From: CAZDQL01 sp964507325
GTDB lineage: Bacteria; Planctomycetota; UBA1135; GCA-002686595
Direction: 5' to 3'
NCBI GenBank assembly: GCA_964507325.1
Contig: CAZDQL010000044.1
Coordinates: 1-48,895 of the forward strand
Length of the DNA: 48,895 bases
Shown here: piece after piece, positions 7,681 through 16,161 of the stretch
Numbering within the stretch: position 1 is the stretch's first letter
Layout of the letters: every line of letters begins with the position of its first letter
Translations under genes and position numbers: made by a program
Notes under the pieces: model-generated
What the model was told of the DNA's origin: nothing
Databases searched by the model: none
What the model saw: only the letters and a program-made list of their open reading frames with translations

Positions 7681-10279
7681 ATCCTCCAGCTCCGCCGCGG
7701 GGGGAGGCGGACAGACCCTGGAGGAGATCGTCGATCTCTACCTCGAGGAGCTGGCGGAGGGAGGCACGCCGGACAAGGAGCGCTACCTGCGCGACCACCC
7801 CCACCTGGCCGAGGCGCTGCGCGGGGTGTTCCGTACCCTCGACTTCATCGAGACCACCGGCCGCACGCTCGGAGGGGGGCGCCTCGAGCAGGGCTGCCGG
7901 CTGGGTGAGTACGAGATCGTCCGCGAGCTGGCGCGCGGCGGCATGGGGGTCGTCTACGAGGCGCTGCAGTCCTCCCTGGGGCGCAGGGTGGCACTGAAGG
8001 TGCTCCACCCGGGGATGGTGCTCTCGGACAACGCCCGCGAGCGCTTCGCCCGCGAAGCGACCACCGCCGCGCGGCTGCACCACACCCACATCGTGCCGGT
8101 CTACGCGGTGGGCGAGGAGGAGGGGGTGCACTACTACGCCATGCAGTACATTGACGGCCCCTCCCTCAAGGGCTGCCTCGAGGGTATGCGAGCCGAGGGG
8201 TCGCACCCGACGGCGGTGCACTTCCGGCGCGCCGCCGGGTGGGGGCGGCAGGTGGCCGAGGCGCTCGCCTACGCCCACGGAGAGGGGACGATCCACCGCG
8301 ACGTCAAGCCCTCGAACCTGCTCCTCGACGGGCGCGATCACGTCTGGGTGACCGACTTCGGGCTGGCGCGCAGGAGCGCGGAGATCACCATCACCGCCTC
8401 CGGGGACGTGGTCGGCACGGCGCGCTACATGTCCCCGGAGCAGGCCTCCGGGGGGCACGCGCAGCTCGACGCGCGCACCGACGTCTACTCCCTGGGAGCC
8501 ACCCTGCACGAACTCGTCTGCCTCCAGCCCGCGGTCCCGGGGGACTCCCGCGAGGAGGTGTTGGGGCGCATCGCCCAGCGGACCCCACCCCCCCTACGGC
8601 GGGTGAGCCGGGACGTGCCGCGGGATCTGGAGACGATCGTCAGCCGCTGTCTGGAGAAGGAGCGCGCCCGCCGCTACCCCAGCGCCCGCGAGCTGGCCGA
8701 GGACCTGCGGCGCTTCCTCGATCGCGAGCCGATCCGCGCCCGCCGGGTCTCCCCCCTGGCCAAGGCCTGGCGTCTCTTGCGGCGCCACCGCCTGCGCGTC
8801 GGCGCCGCCGTGCTGCTGGTGGCCCTGGCGACGTTGGCGGCCGTCCTGGCGGTCTCCTCGCGACGCGGCTTGGGCGCCCGCCTGGTCGAACGCGCCTTCG
8901 TCGAGATCCTCTTGGAACGCAACCACGTCGAGGGCGCGCGGCTGCTCGACCGCGCCGAGGGGTACGGAATCGACTCCCCGGACCTGCACCTGAACCGCGC
9001 TCTCCTGTGCCTGGTGAACCGCAAGGGAGAAGCCGCCCTGCCCCACCTGCGCGCCTGCCTGCAACGGGACCCGGCGTGCGCGGAGGCGCGGCTGGCGAGG
9101 GCTTTGGCGCTCTCCCTGGGGGGGGACTACAACGCCGGCTGGAAGGCCTTCGAGGAGATCTCCGAGCTGGAGATCGACAGCGCCCTGGGTTGGCTCCTGC
9201 ACGGTGAGATCCTGAGCCAGACCCAGAGCAGCAGCGCCCTCGAGTCCTTCAGGCGGGCCACCGACCTGCGCCCCGATTTCGTGCCCGCCATCGCGGCGCG
9301 CGCCCACTACCGCGGCTACCGCCTACTGACCGAGGGGCAGCGGGAGAACCTGCAGCCGATGCTCGACGAGGGACGCGCCCTGACCGTCTTCCGCCCGAAC
9401 TCCGCCCGCTCCTGGGCGGTGCGCGGCGCGGGATGGCTCTCCGCGGCGGCCCACGCCGCCCATCAGGAGGACCTGGCGAGCGAGCGAGAGGGTTGGCTGG
9501 AGCGCTGCCGCGAGGACCTGGAGCGGGCGGTCGCCCTGAGCGGCGAGCTCGACCCCTTGGCGCACGCCACCCAAGGCACCTACCTGCGCTACGTCGGCGA
9601 CTACGCCGCCGCCGAAGAGGCCTTCGCCCGCGCGCGGGCCGCCGATGCGCGCTCCCCCTGGGGTGGGGACCCCGCCCTGCCCTACAAGCACGCGGCGGTG
9701 CTGTGGGCCCAGGGGAAGCTGGAGCGCGCCCTGACGGAGGTCGAGGAGGCGGCCAGACACGCCCCCTCCTACTACCCCCTGGAGATGCTGCGCACCCTGC
9801 TCCTGGCCGAACTGGGCGGCGTCGAGGACGCGCGCACGGCGTGCGCCGTGATGCTCGAGCGCCAGAGCTCCCACGCCAACGCCCTCTTCATCGGCGCGGC
9901 CCTGGCGCGCCTGTGCGGCTTCCCCGACCTCGCCAACCAGGCCCTGGAGGAGTTCTCACGCGCCGACTCGACGGCGATCACCTCCGAAGACGCCGACGAC
10001 ACCTTCCGCGTCCTGGCGTTCGAGTACCTGATGGGCCGGGAGGGATCCCAGACCCTGATCGACGCTGGTCGGGATCGCCCCGGGCTGCGCACGGAGCTGA
10101 TGTTCCTGGTGGGCCTCCATCGGCTGGGACATGGCGACCGCGAGGGTGGTTTGGCCGCCCTGCGCGTCTGCGTGGACACCGGGATCTTCCGCTTCCTGGA
10201 GCACCGCCTGGCCCAGACGATGCTGGCGCGTGCGGCGGCGGACCCGGAGTGGCCGCGCTGGGTCGAGCGCGGGCGCTGA
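7670..10279 (+). CDS. Membrane-anchored Ser/Thr protein kinase with TPR-like repeats
   Basis: Hanks-type kinase. The glycine loop (RGGMGVVYEA) lies near residue 90, the ATP-binding lysine is K110 (VALKVL), the catalytic aspartate is D211 (HRDVKPSN) and the DFG aspartate is D229; GTARYMSPEQ marks the activation segment. Residues ~20-60 form an acidic N-terminal segment with the DLYLEEL / RYLRDHP pattern typical of planctomycete kinases. One membrane segment at ~375-397 is followed by ~470 helical, alanine-rich residues resembling TPR repeats, predicted outside the membrane. All key catalytic residues are present, so it should be active. It overlaps the sigma-factor gene by 11 bp. It is convergent with the carbamate kinase gene, with only 14 bp between the stops. 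Confidence 0.93.
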   Translation: MSSESSSSAAGGGGQTLEEIVDLYLEELAEGGTPDKERYLRDHPHLAEALRGVFRTLDFIETTGRTLGGGRLEQGCRLGEYEIVRELARGGMGVVYEALQSSLGRRVALKVLHPGMVLSDNARERFAREATTAARLHHTHIVPVYAVGEEEGVHYYAMQYIDGPSLKGCLEGMRAEGSHPTAVHFRRAAGWGRQVAEALAYAHGEGTIHRDVKPSNLLLDGRDHVWVTDFGLARRSAEITITASGDVVGTARYMSPEQASGGHAQLDARTDVYSLGATLHELVCLQPAVPGDSREEVLGRIAQRTPPPLRRVSRDVPRDLETIVSRCLEKERARRYPSARELAEDLRRFLDREPIRARRVSPLAKAWRLLRRHRLRVGAAVLLVALATLAAVLAVSSRRGLGARLVERAFVEILLERNHVEGARLLDRAEGYGIDSPDLHLNRALLCLVNRKGEAALPHLRACLQRDPACAEARLARALALSLGGDYNAGWKAFEEISELEIDSALGWLLHGEILSQTQSSSALESFRRATDLRPDFVPAIAARAHYRGYRLLTEGQRENLQPMLDEGRALTVFRPNSARSWAVRGAGWLSAAAHAAHQEDLASEREGWLERCREDLERAVALSGELDPLAHATQGTYLRYVGDYAAAEEAFARARAADARSPWGGDPALPYKHAAVLWAQGKLERALTEVEEAARHAPSYYPLEMLRTLLLAELGGVEDARTACAVMLERQSSHANALFIGAALARLCGFPDLANQALEEFSRADSTAITSEDADDTFRVLAFEYLMGREGSQTLIDAGRDRPGLRTELMFLVGLHRLGHGDREGGLAALRVCVDTGIFRFLEHRLAQTMLARAAADPEWPRWVERGR

Positions 10280-10296
10280 GCGCCGGGAGCGCCTCA
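10277..10296. terminator. Short symmetric hairpin between convergent stops
   Basis: The two TGA stop codons of the convergent kinase and carbamate kinase genes pair with each other. They extend a GCGC/GCGC stem around a 5-nt loop (CGGGA) with one bulged base. It is short and lacks T-runs, so a bidirectional terminator is only possible. Confidence 0.25.
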
Positions 10297-11247
10297 GGGA
10301 ACGATCCAGGTCCCGGCTTCACCGTCCATGGCGGCCTTCAGGGACCCGATGTCGGTGATCAACGCCGGGTGGCCGCGCGCTTCGACGTAGCGGACAGCGG
10401 CTTCCATCTTCGGCCCCATGCTGCCCTCGGGGAACTCGCCCGCTTCGATCAACTCCCGCGCCTGGGCGCAGGGCAGGGTGGCGAGCCGCTGGGCTTGCGG
10501 AGTCCCGAAGCCGGTGGAGACGTGCGGGACTCCGGTGAGGATGATGAAGGCGGAGGCCTCCAGCTCGAGGGAGATTAGGGCCGCGGTGCGGTCCTTGTCG
10601 ATCACCGCCTCGACCCCTTCCAGCTCGTCGCCTTCCCGGCGCACGGGGACCCCGCCTCCCCCACCGGCGATCACCACGCCTCCCCCTCGGGAGGCCTTCT
10701 GGATGAAGCCCATCTCGACCACCTCGATCGGCCGCGGAGAGGGAACGACACGCCGCCAACCACGGCCGGTGTCCTCCTCGAGCTGCCAACCCCAGTCGTT
10801 GCGCAGGCGCTGGGCGGTTTCGTCGGAGTAGAAGGGTCCGACGGGCTTGGTGGGCCGGTCGAAGGCGGGATCGTCGGCATCGACCACGACCTGGGAGAGG
10901 ATCGAAGTGACGCCGATCGTCGAACCGTGGGCGCGCAGTGCGTTGTGCAGCACGCGGGTGAGCAAGTAGCCGATGCTGCCCTGGGTCTCCGCGACCAGCA
11001 TGTCGAGGGGCTCCGCCGGCAGGCGATCCCGCGTCTCCTCGACCCTGAGCAGGATCATGCCCACCTGCGGTCCATTGCCGTGCACCAGGACGATGCCCGA
11101 GGCGCGATCGTGCAGCATCATCACGGCCCGCGCCAACTCCTCCGCCCGCTGCTCCTGGTCCTCCGGGTGGAAGGGGTCCGGCAGGAGCGCGTTGCCGCCG
11201 AAGGCGAGGACGACGGGGTGCCCGAAGAGCTGGAAGGGAGAGGACAT
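10294..11247 (-). CDS. arcC: Carbamate kinase
   Basis: Catalyses carbamoyl phosphate + ADP = ATP + carbamate + NH3, in the amino-acid kinase fold. Diagnostic motifs are the N-terminal AFGGNALLP, HGNGPQVGMIL, the TQGSIGYLL segment, VIAGGGGGVPV, and KMEAAVRYVE near the C-terminus. The length (317) is standard. No arginine deiminase or ornithine carbamoyltransferase gene is near, so it is not in a classical arc operon. ATP production from carbamoyl phosphate derived from purine or arginine breakdown is possible. The gene lies 78 bp downstream of the small lipoprotein gene, beyond a GC hairpin, and is probably its own unit; TACAAG lies 6 nt before the ATG. Confidence 0.95.
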   Translation of the reverse strand: MSSPFQLFGHPVVLAFGGNALLPDPFHPEDQEQRAEELARAVMMLHDRASGIVLVHGNGPQVGMILLRVEETRDRLPAEPLDMLVAETQGSIGYLLTRVLHNALRAHGSTIGVTSILSQVVVDADDPAFDRPTKPVGPFYSDETAQRLRNDWGWQLEEDTGRGWRRVVPSPRPIEVVEMGFIQKASRGGGVVIAGGGGGVPVRREGDELEGVEAVIDKDRTAALISLELEASAFIILTGVPHVSTGFGTPQAQRLATLPCAQARELIEAGEFPEGSMGPKMEAAVRYVEARGHPALITDIGSLKAAMDGEAGTWIVP

Positions 11248-11271
11248 GGGCTTCTTGTACGCGGCGGGGAC

Positions 11272-11288
11272 GGGGGGGCCAACCCCCC
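11272..11288 (-). terminator. GC hairpin downstream of the lipoprotein gene
   Basis: A run of seven G (11272-11278) faces six C (11283-11288) across a 4-nt loop (CCAA). It lies about 40 bp past the stop of the lipoprotein gene and before carbamate kinase. There is no T-run. A 9-base G homopolymer at 11302-11310 lies in the same gap. Confidence 0.35.
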
Positions 11289-11325
11289 GAGGCGACTCAA
11301 AGGGGGGGGGCCAGAGTGCGGACGT

Positions 11326-11613
11326 TCAGTCCGCCTCGCCGGCCGGTCGCTTGGGGTCGCGGATGAAGGGGCCCTCCCCCTTCTCGACTCCGGGCGGCAG
11401 GTAGATCGCTCCCGTGTACCAGTCCACGCCGAACGCCACCAGGCCCGGAACCACGAAGACCAAGAGCCCGACCCCATCCATGATGAGGACGTTCGGGTCC
11501 AGCTTGCCGGAGTGCGGCTCGTTCTGACGCTCGCTGAAGAGCAGCGTGCCGCATCCGAGGGACGGGGCGAAGGTCAGGACCAGGAGGCAGAGGGCTGTGA
11601 GGGGGCGCTTCAT
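11326..11613 (-). CDS. Small predicted lipoprotein (YceK-like)
   Basis: A 95-residue protein starting MKRPLTALCL, with a hydrophobic signal ending in a lipobox (SLGC, Cys at residue 21). A conserved-looking block CGTLLFSER follows, then a hydrophobic stretch at ~46-62 (MDGVGLLVFVVPGLVAF) and DWYTGAIYLPPG. This pattern resembles the small YceK/YidQ-type lipoproteins, which carry a comparable CGT-Y-ER start and a -TGTIYLP- end; their function is unknown. The start is ATG 11613, with GAGG about 8 nt upstream; a longer upstream frame exists but lacks a signal. It begins 38 bp after the phosphoesterase stop and may be the last gene of the furanoside operon. Confidence 0.7.
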   Translation of the reverse strand: MKRPLTALCLLVLTFAPSLGCGTLLFSERQNEPHSGKLDPNVLIMDGVGLLVFVVPGLVAFGVDWYTGAIYLPPGVEKGEGPFIRDPKRPAGEAD

Positions 11614-11651
11614 TCCAGGGGCCTCGGAGGGGGCGCGGGCATTGTGCGGGA

Positions 11652-12689
11652 TCAGCGCCTGGCGCGCTCGATGCGGCGCGAGCGGGTGCGCGGCGCGACG
11701 TGCTCTCCGTGGATCAGGCTCGGGTGGAACTCCACGCCGAGTTCGGCTGGTGAGGGACCGACCCAAGCGCTCTCGCATCCCTCGATCGCAATGGTGCCGG
11801 ATGCGGGCTCGAAGGTCAGTGCCGAGAAGACCGCGTCTCGGTAGGGGCAGGTGTGGCTGATCCACGGATGCGCCGCGTGGATCTCGGTCGGATAGCTCTC
11901 GTGTTTGTGGGCGCCTCCGACCCACTGATAGGAGGCTGAATTCACGTGCAGGTAGTTCACCTCGTCCACCCGCAGGACCCGGTCGAGGTGGGAGTGCCCG
12001 TTCACGCACAGGGCCACCTTGTCGGCGTGGCGGCTCAGCAGTGCTTGGATCTCCTGCGCGTTGTCGACGGCGTATGCTCCGGCGAGCGGCTGGTGGCTGG
12101 CCACGAGGAAGGGACCTTCGTGCTCGTCGAGCTCACTCGTGAGCCACGCCAACTGCTCGGGCCCCACGTAGGTCGGATACCCCCCGCGATGGGTCGGCGA
12201 GTCGGGGTCGTTGGCGTCCAGGACGAGAACCCGCAGTCCACCCAGATCCCGGGCGTAGTAGCGGCCGCTCATCCCCCACACGTCCAGGCATTGCTGTTCA
12301 GTGTGCCCAGCATCCGTGTCGTGGTTGCCGATGACGTGCAGCGGGGCGGCACTGGCCTCGTTGAAGGGAGCGATCACCGGGAGATTCGCGGCCTTGGGGT
12401 AGGCGTAGTCGCCGAGCTGCATCACCCCGTGCGCCTCGAAGGACTCCATGCGCTCCAGGAAGGCGCCCATGCGCGCCTCTCCGTCGTGCATCAGGTCGTG
12501 ATGCAGGTCGGAGATGAGGCCGATGCGCACCGGTCCTCGCAGGCGACGTAGACGTTTCGTCGCCCCCGCTGGGAGGGTCAGCACCACGGCCGCTGCCCCC
12601 GCCGCCCGCAGGAAGCTCCGGCGAGAGGGGCCGCAGCCCGCCGGGGGAGGATCACACCAGGAGATCACCGGAGCGTGGGCGGAGGTCAA
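11652..12689 (-). CDS. Tat-exported calcineurin-like metallophosphoesterase
   Basis: Metal-dependent phosphoesterase. The N-terminus has a twin-arginine signal (SRRSFLRAAG followed by a hydrophobic run to ~residue 43), so it is exported folded. Metallophosphatase motifs follow in order: LISDLHHD (D-x-H), QLGDYAYP (GD), VIGNHDTD (GNH[DE]), a later histidine in VASHQPLAG, and NGHSHLD (GHxH). The family cleaves phosphomonoesters or diesters, and the substrate is not evident. The start is TTG 12689, overlapping the TGA of the sugar-binding protein gene; an in-frame GTG eight codons on is an alternative. Its place after the sugar transporter suggests a role in processing phosphorylated substrates before import, which is inference. 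Confidence 0.88.
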   Translation of the reverse strand: MTSAHAPVISWCDPPPAGCGPSRRSFLRAAGAAAVVLTLPAGATKRLRRLRGPVRIGLISDLHHDLMHDGEARMGAFLERMESFEAHGVMQLGDYAYPKAANLPVIAPFNEASAAPLHVIGNHDTDAGHTEQQCLDVWGMSGRYYARDLGGLRVLVLDANDPDSPTHRGGYPTYVGPEQLAWLTSELDEHEGPFLVASHQPLAGAYAVDNAQEIQALLSRHADKVALCVNGHSHLDRVLRVDEVNYLHVNSASYQWVGGAHKHESYPTEIHAAHPWISHTCPYRDAVFSALTFEPASGTIAIEGCESAWVGPSPAELGVEFHPSLIHGEHVAPRTRSRRIERARR

Positions 12690-13636
12690 TCGAGCGGCAG
12701 GCCGCCCTGCTCCACGTTCTCGGGGGTGTAGAGCCGGGTGCCGAGGACGATCTCATTCGGGACCGTCTCGCCGGCGTGGATCTTCACGGCGCTATCGATC
12801 GCCACGTCGGCTCCGTTGGGATACAGGAAGGTCGCGTCAAGGATGCCGTTCTTGACCGCCTCGATGCCCTCGTGGGGCAGGGCGTCCACCCCGACGAAGA
12901 TCATCTCCTCCTCGCGACCCAGGTCACGCGCGGCGTTGAAGGCGGCGATGGCGGCCGGGTCGTTGGCGCCGTACACGAGCTGGATGCTGTTCGGCTCGGG
13001 GTTGCGTTGCAGCGCCGCGAGCATCTTCTCGCGGGCCAGCTCGCTGAGCCACTCCATGTCCGCCGCGAAGATGATCTCGATCTCGGTTCCCTCCAGGGCG
13101 GCGCGGAAGGGCTCGGAGCGGTGGCCGGAGGGAACGCTCGAGGCCAGGCCCTGCAGCTCGACGACGTTGCCCTTGCCCCCCAGACGCTCGACCACCCACT
13201 TGCCGACTTCGGCCCCGATCTTGCGGTTGTCGGACCCGATGAAACACGTGAACTGGTCACCCTCGACGGCGCGATCGAGGACGATCACGGGAATGCCCGC
13301 CTGGTGGGCTTCGGCCACCACCTGGGTCAGGCTCGTGTCCTTGGGGGAGATGATGAGGACATCGACCTCCTGGCTGATGAACTCCTTCACGTGGGCGATC
13401 TGGCGGAAGGACTCGTTCTGCGCATCCTTCATGATCAGCTTGATCTCGGGATGCTCAGCGGTGTGGGCCTCGATGTCAGCGTCCATCTGCTGACGCCAGG
13501 GCTCCGCGCGATTGCACTGGGAGTAGCCGATCATCCACTCGTAGTCCGCCCCACCGCCACAGCCGAAGGCCGTGAGGGCCGCGAGCACGGCCGGCAACGC
13601 ACGTCGAATCTGCACGGAAATCCCCATCGCTGTCAT
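12686..13636 (-). CDS. Sugar ABC transporter substrate-binding lipoprotein (YtfQ-like)
   Basis: Periplasmic-binding protein of the LacI/RbsB fold (Peripla_BP_4), 316 residues, with a lipobox (TAFGC, Cys near residue 26) for membrane attachment. Motifs include IGYSQC at the start of the mature protein, SQEVDVLIISP, IPVIVLDRAV, GNVVELQG, LVYGANDPAAIAA and the C-terminal LYTPENVEQGG. The IGYSQ, NVVELQG and LYTPENVEQG stretches recall the galactofuranose-binding protein YtfQ more than RbsB. The ATG overlaps the permease stop by 4 bp (ATGA). It should deliver a sugar to the adjacent permease and ATPase; a furanose ligand is inferred from this likeness and from the GH172 enzyme in the operon. Confidence 0.9.
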   Translation of the reverse strand: MTAMGISVQIRRALPAVLAALTAFGCGGGADYEWMIGYSQCNRAEPWRQQMDADIEAHTAEHPEIKLIMKDAQNESFRQIAHVKEFISQEVDVLIISPKDTSLTQVVAEAHQAGIPVIVLDRAVEGDQFTCFIGSDNRKIGAEVGKWVVERLGGKGNVVELQGLASSVPSGHRSEPFRAALEGTEIEIIFAADMEWLSELAREKMLAALQRNPEPNSIQLVYGANDPAAIAAFNAARDLGREEEMIFVGVDALPHEGIEAVKNGILDATFLYPNGADVAIDSAVKIHAGETVPNEIVLGTRLYTPENVEQGGLPLD

Positions 13637-14598
13637 TCCCTTCTGAGGCTCTGCACGAGTACCGCCAGCACGATGATGCCACCGGTGATCATGAGCTGTT
13701 GTGCCGTCGGCACTCCGTTGATGTCGAGGATCTTACGCAGATACCCGATCGTCAAGGCCCCCAGCACGGTCAAGACGACGCCGCCCCGCCCCCCCATCAG
13801 GGAGGTCCCGCCGACGACCACCATCGCGATCGCGGTCAGCTCGTAGGCCAGGCCGGCGTCGGGATTGCCCTGGCGCTCGACCGCCGCGAACAGCACTCCG
13901 GCGAGGCCGGCGAAGGCCCCGCACATGACGTAGGCCAGGATCTTGGTCAGCCGCACGGGGACCCCCGAGAGCCGGGACGCCTCCTCGTTGTCTCCGATGG
14001 CGTAGACGTAGCGTCCGAAGCGCAGCGCACGCAGGAAGAAGACGGTCAGAAGCACGCAGCCCAAGAACAGGAACACGCTGACGGAGACGTCGACGCCCAA
14101 GATGGGGAAGCGGGCGTTGAGCGCCTCGATCGACTCCGGCGGGGGCATCTTCTGCACCTTGACCCCCCCCGTGAGCGTCTTCGCCAGGCCGCGCGCGAAG
14201 GCCATCATCGCCAGGGTCGCGATGAAGGGCTGCAGCCGCAGCAGCGCGACCAGCATTCCCGACACGAGCCCGCACGCCGCGCCGACCAGGACCGCGGCGG
14301 GCAGGGCCACCCAACCGGAGAGCTCGGCCTCCATCGTGCACTGCGCGAAGACGACTCCCGACAGAGCCACCAGACTGCCGACCGACAGGTCGATGCCCGC
14401 GGTCAGGATCACCACCGTCATGCCGCAGGCCAGGATCCCGTAGCCGGAGACCGCCCACAGGGCCAGGGCGTGCGTCTCGGGCTTGAAGAAGAGCCCGTTG
14501 GCGTTGAAGAGCGCCCCGACCAGGAGGACCACTCCCAGGGCCGCGAACGCGAACCCCACCTCGCGTGAGATGGGGAGGGATCGTCTCTGCGTATTCAT
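13633..14598 (-). CDS. Sugar ABC transporter permease (RbsC/YtfT-like)
   Basis: A 321-residue inner-membrane permease of the BPD_transp_2 family with about 8-10 hydrophobic segments. Characteristic motifs are GIDLSVGSLVALSGVV, FIATLAMMAFARGLA, YAIGDNEEASRLSGV (the coupling loop, normally G-N-xxAAxLSGI), GGTSLMGGRGG and the C-terminal ITGGIIVLAVLVQSL. The start is ATG 14598 (MNTQRRSLPIS), overlapping the ATPase stop as ATGA; the longer upstream frame only shadows the ATPase gene. YtfQRT-type systems usually have a second permease (YjfF); here there is one, so it probably forms a homodimer as in RbsC. Confidence 0.93.
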   Translation of the reverse strand: MNTQRRSLPISREVGFAFAALGVVLLVGALFNANGLFFKPETHALALWAVSGYGILACGMTVVILTAGIDLSVGSLVALSGVVFAQCTMEAELSGWVALPAAVLVGAACGLVSGMLVALLRLQPFIATLAMMAFARGLAKTLTGGVKVQKMPPPESIEALNARFPILGVDVSVSVFLFLGCVLLTVFFLRALRFGRYVYAIGDNEEASRLSGVPVRLTKILAYVMCGAFAGLAGVLFAAVERQGNPDAGLAYELTAIAMVVVGGTSLMGGRGGVVLTVLGALTIGYLRKILDINGVPTAQQLMITGGIIVLAVLVQSLRRE

Positions 14599-16118
14599 GC
14601 CGGCGTGGCCTTCCCTTCCAGCCCGCCGAGCGCGGCGGCGACGACGCGCTCGGGCGTCGCCTCGTCGCGGGCGAGCTCGGCGCTGAGATGTCCGCGGTGC
14701 AGGACGATGACGCGGTCCGCCAGACCGAGCAGCTCGGGTAGCTCGCTCGAGACCAGCAGGATGCCCATGCCCTCTGCGGTCCAACGATTGATCAGCTCGT
14801 AGATCTCGTGCTTGGCTCCCACGTCGATGCCGCGCGTCGGCTCGTCGAGCAGGAGCACGCGGGGCCGGGTCTCGATCCACTTCGCCAGCGCGACCTTCTG
14901 TTGATTGCCCCCCGAGAGGTACTGCACGGACTGGCTCGCCGAGCGGCACGCGATGCGCATGGAGGTGATTCCGCGCGTGGCCGCATGCGCTTCGAGTCCG
15001 GGGCGGCGCAAGCCGCCGGGGGACAGGCGCCGCAGAGCGGCCAGAGTGGTATTCTCCGCGACCGAGAGCGACAGGCACAGCCCCGTGCGCTTGCGATCGG
15101 AGGTCAAGAGCGCGATTCCGCGGGCCATCGCCTCCCGGGGGGAGCGGATCTGGGTGCTCCGGCCTGCCACGCGCAATCCGCGCAGGGTCGCCCTGCCGTC
15201 GCCGAACAGGGCGTGCAGCAGCTCGCTCGAGCCCGAGCCCGCGAGTCCCGCGACTCCCAGCACCTCACCCGCGCGCAGGGTCAACCCGACATCCCGCAAC
15301 AGGGGTCCCGTGCGTCCGCGCACGGAAGCCGCCTCGACCGAGAGCAGCTCCTCACCGGTCGGCACCGGGGCGCGGTGGATCTGCTCGTCGATCGGCCGGC
15401 CCACCATGGCCCGCACGAGCTCGGTGCGGTCGATCTCGCTCGCGGGACGGGTGAGGATCATGCGGCCGTCCCGCAGCACGCTGATCCGATCCGCCAGGCG
15501 GTAGATCTCCTCCATCCTGTGGGTGATGTAGATGATCCCCGCCCCGTCCTGCTTCAGCTCCGCGATCAGCTCGAAGAGACGCTCGGCCTCGGCGCCGGAG
15601 AGCGAGCTCGTCGGCTCGTCCATGGCGATGACGCGTGCCCTCTGCCCCAGCGCCTTGGCGATCTCCACGAGCTGGCGGGCGGCGACGCGCAGCGATCCGA
15701 CGCTACGGCGGGGATCGTCGGTCAGTCCCACCCGGCTGAGTAGACTGCGCGCCTCCTGACGCTGGTCGCGCGCGCGAACCACGCCCAGGGCCCCGGTGCG
15801 CTCTCGGCCGAGGAAGAGGTTGTCCTCGATGCTCAACGCGGGGGCCAGGGAGAGCTCCTGGTGGATGAGCGCCACTCCCGCGCGGGCGGCGTCCTGCACG
15901 GAGCGCAGGCGGCGTTCCCGCCCGTCGATCAAGAGCGCTCCCGTGTCTGCCGCGTGCACCCCGCCCAGGATCTTGATCAGCGTCGACTTGCCCGCGCCGT
16001 TCTCGCCGGCGAGCACGTGTACCTCGCCGGGACGCAGGTCGAAGGCGACGTCCTCGAGCACGACATGACCGGAGAAGCTCTTGTCGATACCGGAGAGCTG
16101 GGCCAGGGGCGCGGTCAT
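14595..16118 (-). CDS. Sugar ABC transporter ATP-binding protein, two fused nucleotide-binding domains (RbsA/YtfR-like)
   Basis: A 507-residue double ATPase of the carbohydrate-uptake type 2 class. The first domain has Walker A (GENGAGKSTLIK), a weak signature (GSLRVAARQLVEI in place of LSVAQQQ-) and Walker B (VIAMDEPTSSL). The second has the degenerate Walker A usual for this class (AGSGSSELLHALFG), a good signature (YLSGGNQQKVALAKW) and Walker B (VLLLDEPTRGIDVG). It powers the adjacent permease. It starts 43 bp after the GH172 stop and overlaps the permease by 4 bp, so the set is one operon. No separate promoter is seen in the 43-bp gap. Confidence 0.95.
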   Translation of the reverse strand: MTAPLAQLSGIDKSFSGHVVLEDVAFDLRPGEVHVLAGENGAGKSTLIKILGGVHAADTGALLIDGRERRLRSVQDAARAGVALIHQELSLAPALSIEDNLFLGRERTGALGVVRARDQRQEARSLLSRVGLTDDPRRSVGSLRVAARQLVEIAKALGQRARVIAMDEPTSSLSGAEAERLFELIAELKQDGAGIIYITHRMEEIYRLADRISVLRDGRMILTRPASEIDRTELVRAMVGRPIDEQIHRAPVPTGEELLSVEAASVRGRTGPLLRDVGLTLRAGEVLGVAGLAGSGSSELLHALFGDGRATLRGLRVAGRSTQIRSPREAMARGIALLTSDRKRTGLCLSLSVAENTTLAALRRLSPGGLRRPGLEAHAATRGITSMRIACRSASQSVQYLSGGNQQKVALAKWIETRPRVLLLDEPTRGIDVGAKHEIYELINRWTAEGMGILLVSSELPELLGLADRVIVLHRGHLSAELARDEATPERVVAAALGGLEGKATPA

Positions 16119-16161
16119 CGCTGGATGCGAGGTTCTCCAGTCATGCGCTGCGCCGCTGCGC

